Below, in pieces: positions 57,901 through 64,000 of a DNA stretch of 64,000 nucleotides; position 1 is the first letter of the stretch; every line of letters begins with the position of its first letter. The stretch lies in contig AGIQ01000001.1 of the NCBI GenBank assembly GCA_000230935.2, positions 1,914,411 to 1,978,410 of the forward strand, read 5' to 3'. The stretch comes from Mycolicibacterium rhodesiae JS60. GTDB lineage: Bacteria; Actinomycetota; Actinomycetes; Mycobacteriales; Mycobacteriaceae. A model generated the notes under the pieces. The model did no database searches and had not been told where the DNA came from. It saw nothing but the letters and a program-made list of their open reading frames with translations. A program made the position numbers and the translations under genes.

Positions 57901-58638
57901 GTGTACCGAGTTTTTGAAGCGCTCGATGAACTGAGCGCGATTGTCGAAGAGGCCCGCGGCGTCCCGATGACGGCTGGCTGCGTGGTCCCGCGCGGCGACG
58001 TGCTGGAACTCATCGACGACATCAAGGACGCCATCCCCGGCGAGCTCGACGACGCCCAGGATGTGCTGGACGCCCGCGATTCGTTGCTGCGCGAGGCCAA
58101 GGAGCACTCCGACTCGATGGTGTCCAACTCGACCGCCGAGGCCGACTCGCTGCTGAGCCATGCTCGTGCCGAGGCCGACCGGCTGTTGGCCGAGGCCAAG
58201 TCGCAGGCCGACCGGATGGTGGCCGAGGCCCGCCAGCACAGCGAGCGCACTGTTCACGAGGCCCGTGAGGAGACCAGCCGCCTGGCGGCCACCGCCAAGC
58301 GCGAGTACGAAGCCGCGATCAGCAGGGCCAAGGCCGAGGCCGACCGGCTCGTCGAGAGCGGCAACATGTCCTACGAGAAGGCCGTGCAGGAAGGCATCAA
58401 GGAGCAGCAGCGGCTGGTCTCCCAGACCGAGGTCGTGCAGGCGGCCAACGCCGAGTCGACCCGGCTGATCGACACCGCACACGCCGAGGCCGACCGGCTG
58501 CGCGGCGAGTGCGACATCTACGTCGACAACAAGTTGGCCCAGTTCGAGGACTACCTCAACGGCACGCTGCGCTCGGTGAGCCGGGGCCGTCACCAGCTGC
58601 GGACGGCCGCGGGGACGCACGACTACGTCCAGCGCTGA
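57901..58638 (+). CDS. sepIVA: DivIVA-like septation protein SepIVA
   Basis: A 245-residue coiled-coil protein matching M. tuberculosis Rv2927c. The N-terminus VYRVFEALDELSAIVEEARGV is followed by heptad-rich EAD-R/L repeats (e.g. AEADRLLAEAKSQADRMVAEA) across residues 75-210. It is an essential divisome and cell-elongation factor in mycobacteria, influencing peptidoglycan precursor synthesis and septation. GTG start preceded by AGGAGG. Confidence 0.95.
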   Translation: MYRVFEALDELSAIVEEARGVPMTAGCVVPRGDVLELIDDIKDAIPGELDDAQDVLDARDSLLREAKEHSDSMVSNSTAEADSLLSHARAEADRLLAEAKSQADRMVAEARQHSERTVHEAREETSRLAATAKREYEAAISRAKAEADRLVESGNMSYEKAVQEGIKEQQRLVSQTEVVQAANAESTRLIDTAHAEADRLRGECDIYVDNKLAQFEDYLNGTLRSVSRGRHQLRTAAGTHDYVQR

Positions 58639-58684
58639 TCGACGCGACCCGTGCCTACCGGCTGAATCGGGGAGCACCGGGTTT

Positions 58685-58690
58685 TAAGAT
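58685..58690 (+). promoter_or_regulatory. -10 element of a putative leaderless DUF177-rnc-mutM transcript
   Basis: TAAGAT lies exactly 7 nt before the ATG of the DUF177 gene, and no ribosome-binding site is seen. Confidence 0.6.
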
Positions 58691-58697
58691 TGGATTC

Positions 58698-59300
58698 ATG
58701 GCGACGCCACGCAGTGCCCGAACTCAGCACAAGTCGCGGTCGCCGCTCGTTTTCGACATCTCCCGGTTGGGCCGGCGTCCCGGCGCGATGCTGGAGTTGC
58801 GCCAGACAGTGCCCAGTCCGTCACGGATCGGGCTGGATCTGATCGCGATCGAACGCGGCACGGATCTGAACCTCGACCTTCGGCTGGAATCGGTGTCCGA
58901 GGGCGTGCTGGTCACCGGCACCGTGGACGCCGCTACTCGCGGCGAATGCTCCCGGTGCCTGACCCCGGTCACCGGCGATGTCGAGATCTCGTTGACCGAG
59001 CTCTTCGCCTACCCGGACAGCGCGACGGAATCCACTACCGAGGAAGACGAGGTCGGTCACGTCGTCGACCAGACCATCGACCTCGAACAGTCGATCGTCG
59101 ACGCCGTCGGCCTGGCCCTGCCATTCGCTCCGCTGTGCACCGAGGACTGCCCCGGGCTGTGCACGGAATGTGGAGTGACTCTGGCTGCCGAGCCGGACCA
59201 CCACCACGATCAGATCGATCCTCGTTTTGCCAAGCTGGCGAACATGTTTCCCGTTGCAGACGAGGAGACCACCCCCGGGCTGGGGTCTGGCGATTCGTGA
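58698..59300 (+). CDS. DUF177 (YceD) family protein (Rv2926c-like)
   Basis: A 200-residue protein of the YceD/DUF177 family, linked in bacteria and plants to 23S rRNA processing or accumulation. Zinc-type Cys pairs are seen in GECSRCLTP and [14 protein letters not shown]. It heads a unit with rnc, whose GTG overlaps its stop (GTGA), consistent with an rRNA-maturation role. In many bacteria the gene is next to rpmF; no rpmF is visible in the short gap here. Confidence 0.92.
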   Translation: MATPRSARTQHKSRSPLVFDISRLGRRPGAMLELRQTVPSPSRIGLDLIAIERGTDLNLDLRLESVSEGVLVTGTVDAATRGECSRCLTPVTGDVEISLTELFAYPDSATESTTEEDEVGHVVDQTIDLEQSIVDAVGLALPFAPLCTEDCPGLCTECGVTLAAEPDHHHDQIDPRFAKLANMFPVADEETTPGLGSGDS

Positions 59301-60001
59301 ACCCGCCACGCGAGAATCTGTTGGACGCCTTGGGCGTTGACATGTCCGAAGAGTTGCTGACGCTGGCGCTCACCCACCGCAGCTATGCCTACGAGCACGG
59401 CGGGCTGCCCACCAACGAACGGCTGGAGTTCCTCGGCGATGCGGTCCTGGGCCTGACGGTGACCGACGAGTTGTTCCACCGCCACCCAGATCGCTCCGAA
59501 GGCGACCTGGCCAAACTGCGCGCCAGCATCGTCAACACCCAGGCGCTGGCGGACGTCGGACGCAGGCTCACCGATGACGGACTGGGGGCCTACCTGCTGC
59601 TGGGCCGGGGCGAGGTCAACACCGGCGGCGCCGATAAATCCAGCATTCTCGCCGACGGCATGGAATCGCTGTTGGGCGCGGTGTACCTGCAGCACGGGAT
59701 CGACACCGCGCGCAAGGTGATCTTGCGGCTCTTCGGCAATCTGCTGGATACCGCACCGACGCTGGGCGCCGGCCTGGACTGGAAGACCAGTCTTCAAGAG
59801 CTTTGTGCGTCAAAGGGTTTGGGGCCGCCGTCCTACGTCGTCACGTCGACCGGCCCGGACCACGACAAGCAGTTCACCGCCACCGTCGTGGTGGGGGAGA
59901 CCGACTACGGCACCGGCGTTGGCCGCTCCAAGAAGGAAGCCGAACAGAAGGCCGCTGCGCAGGCGTGGCAGGCCATCACGGACGCAACCCCGGATGCCTG
60001 A
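59297..60001 (+). CDS. rnc: Ribonuclease III
   Basis: Double-strand-specific endoribonuclease that processes rRNA precursors. 234 residues: RNase III domain with [14 protein letters not shown] and the second acidic motif [13 protein letters not shown], then a dsRNA-binding domain ([15 protein letters not shown] ... [14 protein letters not shown]). GTG start overlaps the DUF177 stop; its 3' end overlaps mutM by 8 nt. Confidence 0.97.
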   Translation: MNPPRENLLDALGVDMSEELLTLALTHRSYAYEHGGLPTNERLEFLGDAVLGLTVTDELFHRHPDRSEGDLAKLRASIVNTQALADVGRRLTDDGLGAYLLLGRGEVNTGGADKSSILADGMESLLGAVYLQHGIDTARKVILRLFGNLLDTAPTLGAGLDWKTSLQELCASKGLGPPSYVVTSTGPDHDKQFTATVVVGETDYGTGVGRSKKEAEQKAAAQAWQAITDATPDA

Positions 60002-60860
60002 ACTGCCGGAGGTGGAGGTCGTCCGGCGCGGCCTGCAGGCCCACGTGGCCGGCAAGACGATCACCGCGGTGCGGGTGCATCATCCGCGCGCGGTACGCCG
60101 ACACGAGGCCGGCGCCGCCGATTTGACCGCGCGTCTGCTTGACGCGCAGATCACCGGAACCGATCGGCGCGGAAAGTACTTGTGGCTCAACCTATCTGAT
60201 GACGAGACAGCATTGGTGGTGCACCTGGGGATGAGCGGGCAGATGCTGCTCGGCGAGATCCCCAACACCAACCATCTGCGGATCGCGACCCTGCTCGACG
60301 ACGGCACGACGCTGAGTTTTGTCGACCAGCGCACGTTCGGCGGTTGGCAGCTGGCCGACCTGGTCGAGGTCGACGGCAGCCGGGTGCCCGAGCCGGTGGC
60401 CCACATCGCCCGCGACCCGCTGGATCCGCTGTTCGATCGCGAGGCAGTCGTTACGGTGTTGCGCCGCAAACATTCCGAGATAAAGCGCCAGCTGCTCGAC
60501 CAGACCGTGGTGTCCGGCGTCGGCAACATCTACGCCGACGAGTCGCTGTGGCGGGTCAAGATCAACGGCGCGCGACTGGCCGCGAACCTGACCCGTCGCC
60601 AGCTCGGCGAGCTGCTGGATGCGGCCACCGAGGTGATGCGCGAGGCGTTGGGACAGGGCGGCACGTCGTTCGATTCGCTGTACGTCAACGTCAACGGCCA
60701 GTCCGGCTACTTCGACCGGTCGCTGAACGTCTACGGCCGCGAAGACCTGCCCTGCCCGCGCTGCGGGACGGCGATCCGGCGCGAGAAGTTCATGAACCGC
60801 TCGTCGTTCTATTGCCCACGGTGTCAACCACAACCGCGCCAGCCGCGGCCTCGGCGTTGA
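59994..60860 (+). CDS. mutM: Formamidopyrimidine-DNA glycosylase
   Basis: Bifunctional glycosylase/AP lyase that excises 8-oxoguanine and formamidopyrimidines. 288 residues: catalytic N-terminal [14 protein letters not shown] (Pro2, Glu3), H2TH segment [17 protein letters not shown], and C-terminal zinc finger [13 protein letters not shown] ... FYCPRC. The ATG lies inside the end of rnc (8-nt overlap). A basic Pro/Arg tail follows the finger. Confidence 0.97.
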   Translation: MPELPEVEVVRRGLQAHVAGKTITAVRVHHPRAVRRHEAGAADLTARLLDAQITGTDRRGKYLWLNLSDDETALVVHLGMSGQMLLGEIPNTNHLRIATLLDDGTTLSFVDQRTFGGWQLADLVEVDGSRVPEPVAHIARDPLDPLFDREAVVTVLRRKHSEIKRQLLDQTVVSGVGNIYADESLWRVKINGARLAANLTRRQLGELLDAATEVMREALGQGGTSFDSLYVNVNGQSGYFDRSLNVYGREDLPCPRCGTAIRREKFMNRSSFYCPRCQPQPRQPRPRR

Positions 60861-60892
60861 AGCCTGCACGCCAAGCAAGGAGACCAAGACCT

Positions 60893-61309
60893 ATGACCGA
60901 TCTGTGGGTGGAACGCACCGGCGTCCGGCGCTACACCGGACGCAGTAGCCGCGGCGCGCAGGTGCTGATCGGCTCGGAGACCGACGAGGGCGTGTTCACC
61001 CCCGGTGAACTGCTCAAGATCGCATTGGCCGGTTGCAGCGGCCTGAGCAGCGACCAGCCGCTGCGGCGTCGCCTCGGCGACGACTACAGCGCGGTGATCA
61101 AGGTCGCCGGGCCGGCCGACCGCGAGCAGGAGCGCTACCCGCTGCTGGAGGAAAAGCTGGAGATCGACCTGTCCGGGCTGTCCGCCGAGGAGGTCGAACG
61201 CCTGGTGGTGGTGGTCAGCCGCGCGATCGACCAGGTCTGCACCGTGGGGCGCACCCTGAAAACCGGCACCGAGGTCCGTTTCGAGGTGAGCGACGTTGGC
61301 CGAGACTGA
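60893..61309 (+). CDS. OsmC/Ohr-family protein (Rv2923c-like)
   Basis: A 138-residue OsmC-family protein with the two redox cysteines Cys48 (LAGCSGLSS) and Cys116 ([10 protein letters not shown]). OsmC/Ohr members reduce organic hydroperoxides or fatty-acid peroxides; the substrate of this subfamily is not established. AAGGAGA precedes the ATG. Its end overlaps acyP. Confidence 0.9.
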   Translation: MTDLWVERTGVRRYTGRSSRGAQVLIGSETDEGVFTPGELLKIALAGCSGLSSDQPLRRRLGDDYSAVIKVAGPADREQERYPLLEEKLEIDLSGLSAEEVERLVVVVSRAIDQVCTVGRTLKTGTEVRFEVSDVGRD

Positions 61310-61577
61310 TGTCCGCCTGACCGCCTGGGTGCACGGCTACGTCCAGGGCGTCGGCTTCCGTTGGTGGACCCGTTCGCGGGCGCTGGAGCTGGCGTTGACC
61401 GGGTATGCGAGTAATCAAGCCGACGGCCGGGTACTCGTCGTGGCACAGGGTCCGCGTGACGCATGTGAACAGCTGTTACAGCTGCTACGTAGTGGGAAAA
61501 CGCCGGGGAAGGTCGACAACGTTGTTGTCGACTGGTCACCGCGCGGCGAACCCATCAGCGGCTTTTCCGAGCGGTAG
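61296..61577 (+). CDS. acyP: Acylphosphatase
   Basis: A 93-residue acylphosphatase hydrolysing acyl phosphates. Signature [14 protein letters not shown] holds the catalytic Arg and [17 protein letters not shown] the catalytic Asn. It uses a TTG start inside the upstream OsmC gene (14-nt overlap); this gives the same length as the M. tuberculosis protein, and no better ATG/GTG is available. smc follows after 11 nt. Confidence 0.92.
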   Translation: MAETDVRLTAWVHGYVQGVGFRWWTRSRALELALTGYASNQADGRVLVVAQGPRDACEQLLQLLRSGKTPGKVDNVVVDWSPRGEPISGFSER

Positions 61578-61588
61578 TCTGGCTCGCC

Positions 61589-64000
61589 GTGTACCTCAAG
61601 AGTCTGACGCTGAAGGGCTTCAAATCCTTCGCCTCGCCGACGACTCTGCGCCTGGAGCCCGGGATCACCTGTGTGGTCGGTCCCAACGGGTCCGGAAAGT
61701 CCAATGTCGTCGACGCGCTGGCCTGGGTGATGGGCGAGCAGGGCGCCAAGACGCTGCGCGGCGGCAAGATGGAGGACGTCATCTTCGCGGGCACCTCGTC
61801 GCGCGCGCCGCTGGGCCGCGCCGAGGTGACGCTGACGATCGACAACTCCGACAACGCGCTGCCCATCGAGTACTCCGAGGTGTCGATCACCCGGCGGATG
61901 TTCCGCGACGGCGCCGGCGAATACGAGATCAACGGCAGCAGCTGTCGGCTGATGGACGTCCAGGAGCTGCTGAGTGACTCCGGCATCGGCCGGGAGATGC
62001 ACGTCATCGTCGGCCAGGGCCGGCTCTCCCAGATCCTCGAGTCACGGCCAGAAGACCGCCGAGCCTTCATCGAAGAGGCCGCCGGTGTGCTCAAGCACCG
62101 CAAGCGCAAGGAAAAGGCGGTCCGCAAGCTCGAGTCGATGTCGGCCAACCTCGCCCGCCTCACCGACCTGACCACCGAACTGCGCCGCCAGCTCAAACCA
62201 CTGGGCCGCCAGGCCGAGATGGCTCGCCGGGCCCAGACCATCCAGGCGGATCTGCGCGACGCGCGGCTACGGCTGGCCGCCGACGACCTGGTGAACCGCC
62301 GAGCCGAATTCGCCGGCGCCGACAACACCGAGACCACGCTGCGCCGCGAGCACGACGAGGCGTCGGCCCGCCTGGAAGTCGCGACCGAGGCGCTGACCGC
62401 CCACGAGGCCGCCGTCGCCACGCTGTCCGAACGTACCGACGCCGCCCAGCAGGCCTGGTTCCGGATGTCCGCGCTGGCCGAGCGGGTCAGTGCCACCGTC
62501 CGGATCGCCAGCGAGCGGACGCAGTACCTGGATGCCGAACCCGCCGCGAGCACCGGCCCGGATCCCGATGCCCTGGACGCGGAGGCCGACGAGGTCGCCG
62601 CGCGCGAGCAGGAGCTGCTGGCCGAGCTGACCGAAGCCCAGTCCCGCCTCGAGGTCGCCCGCGCCGAGCTTGGAGAGCGCGAACACGCAGCGACCGAGGC
62701 CGAACGCGCGCACATGGCGGCGGTGCGCGCCGAAGCCGACCGCCGCGAGGGCCTGGCCCGGTTGTCGGGTCAGGTGGATACCTTGCGCGCGCGGGTCGAG
62801 TCCATCGACGAAGGTGTAGCGCGGCTGACCAACGCGATCGAAGAGGCCGCTGCCCGCACCCAGCACGCCAGGGCCGAGTTCGAGACCGTTCAGGGCCGGG
62901 TCGGTGAGCTCGATCAGGGTGAGGTCGGTCTCGACGAGCAGCACGACCGCACGATCACTGCGCTGCGGCTGGCCGACGAGCGGGTGGCCGAATTGCAATC
63001 CGCTGAGCGCGCCGCCGAGCGGCAGGTGGCCTCGCTGAGGGCCCGCATCGACGCGCTGGCGGTTGGGCTGGAGCGCCGGGACGGCTCCGCGTGGTTGACG
63101 GAGAACCACAGTGGTGCAGGGCTTTTCGGGACGATCGCGAAGCTGGTCCGGGTTCGGCCGGGTTATGAGGTGGCGTTGGCCACGGTGCTCGGTGCCGCCG
63201 CCGATGCGGTGGCCGCGGACGACTCCGACGCTGCCCGGTCGGCGGTCCGCGCATTGAAGGAAGCCGACGGCGGCCGGGCCGCAATCGTATTGGGGGACTG
63301 GCCGATCACGGCGCGGCAGTTCGGTTCGCTGCCCGATGGTGTGTCCTGGGCGCTGGATCTGATCGAGACGCCGGGGCGTCTGCAGGGTGCCATGACCGCG
63401 ATGTTGGCCGATGTCGCCGTCGTCTCGGACCTTGGCGCGGCTCTCGACCTGGTTGCCGCGCGGCCGAGTCTGCGCGCCGTGACCCTCGACGGTGATCTTG
63501 TCGGTGCCGGATGGGTCAGCGGCGGTTCCGATCGCAAGCCGAGCACGCTGGAGATCGCTGGCGAAATCGACAAGGCCACAACTGAACTGGCTGCCGCGGA
63601 GACGATGGTTGCCGAGTTGTCGGCCGCGCTGACCGGTGCGCTCGCCGAGCAGGGCAATCGTCAGGATGCCGCCGAGCAGGCGCTGGCCGCGCTCAACGAA
63701 TCGGATGCGGCGATCTCGGCGATCTACGAACAGCTCGGACGGCTCGGGCAGGAAGCCCGAGCCGCCGAGGAGGAATGGCGCAGGCTGCTGGGCCAGCGCG
63801 GTGAACTCGAGGCCAGCAGGCTGCAGACGGTCGAAGAGCTCACCGAGCTCGAAAACCGTTTGGCTGCAGCACAAGACGGCCAGATGACCGTCGACGACGA
63901 GCCGGTGGACCGCCAGTACATGCAGGCAGCCGCGGAGGAAGCGCGTGCCGTCGAGGTGGAGGTCCGCCTCGCGGTGCGTACTGCCGAGGAGCGTGCCAAT
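61589..64000 (+). CDS. smc: Chromosome segregation protein SMC (3' truncated by window)
   Basis: ATPase of the Smc-ScpAB condensin complex. The first 804 codons are present. Walker [12 protein letters not shown] (Lys37), the Q-loop region [17 protein letters not shown], the first coiled-coil arm (about residues 170-490), the hinge domain (about 505-650, [25 protein letters not shown]), and the start of the returning coiled coil. The ABC signature and Walker B lie beyond the window. GTG start; TAGTCT, which overlaps the acyP stop codon, lies 8 nt upstream and suggests a leaderless transcript. Confidence 0.97.
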   Translation, partial: MYLKSLTLKGFKSFASPTTLRLEPGITCVVGPNGSGKSNVVDALAWVMGEQGAKTLRGGKMEDVIFAGTSSRAPLGRAEVTLTIDNSDNALPIEYSEVSITRRMFRDGAGEYEINGSSCRLMDVQELLSDSGIGREMHVIVGQGRLSQILESRPEDRRAFIEEAAGVLKHRKRKEKAVRKLESMSANLARLTDLTTELRRQLKPLGRQAEMARRAQTIQADLRDARLRLAADDLVNRRAEFAGADNTETTLRREHDEASARLEVATEALTAHEAAVATLSERTDAAQQAWFRMSALAERVSATVRIASERTQYLDAEPAASTGPDPDALDAEADEVAAREQELLAELTEAQSRLEVARAELGEREHAATEAERAHMAAVRAEADRREGLARLSGQVDTLRARVESIDEGVARLTNAIEEAAARTQHARAEFETVQGRVGELDQGEVGLDEQHDRTITALRLADERVAELQSAERAAERQVASLRARIDALAVGLERRDGSAWLTENHSGAGLFGTIAKLVRVRPGYEVALATVLGAAADAVAADDSDAARSAVRALKEADGGRAAIVLGDWPITARQFGSLPDGVSWALDLIETPGRLQGAMTAMLADVAVVSDLGAALDLVAARPSLRAVTLDGDLVGAGWVSGGSDRKPSTLEIAGEIDKATTELAAAETMVAELSAALTGALAEQGNRQDAAEQALAALNESDAAISAIYEQLGRLGQEARAAEEEWRRLLGQRGELEASRLQTVEELTELENRLAAAQDGQMTVDDEPVDRQYMQAAAEEARAVEVEVRLAVRTAEERAN

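Noticed and set aside
57757..58677. 306-codon minus-strand frame opposite sepIVA
   Set aside because: sepIVA matches its family over its full length; the opposite frame is a repetitive shadow of the heptad repeats.
62267..63874. 535-codon minus-strand frame opposite smc
   Set aside because: Mirror of the smc coiled-coil coding sequence; composition (Gln, Gly, Arg, Leu) is typical of antisense frames in GC-rich DNA.

Overview
The window is GC-rich chromosomal DNA (start codons are largely ATG/GTG, genes overlap by ATGA/GTGA) from a mycobacterium, most likely a rapidly growing, environmental Mycolicibacterium-type species. The gene order follows the Mycobacterium tuberculosis block Rv3003c to Rv2922c (ilvB-ilvN-ilvC ... 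serA-leuB ... gltX ... leuCD-hupB ... recG ... pyc ... coaD ... rnc-mutM ... smc), read here in the opposite orientation. coaD is followed directly by sepIVA, so the phthiocerol dimycocerosate/phenolic glycolipid locus that separates them in M. tuberculosis is absent, as in saprophytic relatives. Species assignment is inference.

Layout. 1-2.6 kb: branched-chain amino acid synthesis (end of ilvB, ilvN, ilvC). 2.7-5.2 kb: an EXPERA/TMEM97-like membrane protein, a secreted haem-binding-like protein and a CrtI-type flavoprotein. 5.3-11.5 kb: serA, leuB, an MFS transporter, a fumarylacetoacetate hydrolase-fold enzyme and gltX, then tRNA-Gln(CTG) and tRNA-Glu(CTC). 12-15.2 kb: an accessory pair, a secreted sedolisin protease and a large membrane protein. 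15.2-18.5 kb: F420-type split-barrel protein and an IclR regulator divergent from leuCD. 18.7-29.6 kb: hupB, mutT1, ppk1, fbiD, gpsA, a PLP enzyme, ddlA, DUF3515 and stand-alone Lrp ligand-domain proteins, thiL, ung, rpmB. 29.8-34.4 kb: FakA/DhaL-like protein, recG, and an exported HNH nuclease coupled to recG. 34.5-36.3 kb: a nitric-oxide module (nsrR-hmp) with a good operator candidate. 36.3-44 kb: an aldo-keto reductase that has lost catalytic residues, lipN, a DsbA-like/VKOR oxidative folding pair, pyruvate carboxylase and rsmD.

44-57 kb is the main accessory region: a roughly 13-kb ter (tellurium-resistance-type) stress island inserted between rsmD and coaD. It has a seven-gene, minus-strand operon (helical protein, HpcH/citrate-lyase-like enzyme, two phosphoribosyltransferase-fold proteins, HAD phosphatase, double TerD protein, TerD fused to a degenerate FtsK-like domain), divergent from terD-terC(DUF475)-terA-like genes, and ends with three AIM24-family genes. 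The composition matches the metal/Ca2+-linked, membrane-associated and nucleotide-like biosynthetic Ter systems predicted by comparative genomics, whose biochemical output is still unknown. It is the best candidate for poorly described biology here.

57.2-64 kb returns to core genes: coaD, sepIVA, a DUF177 protein, rnc, mutM, an OsmC-like protein, acyP and the first 804 codons of smc.

Two regulatory themes recur. At least ten genes have a TANNNT -10-like hexamer 6-8 nt before the start codon with no Shine-Dalgarno sequence, the pattern of mycobacterial leaderless transcripts. TCTCATATC-containing dyads occur at the iclR/leuC divergent promoter and again at the MFS/FAH-gltX divergent promoter.
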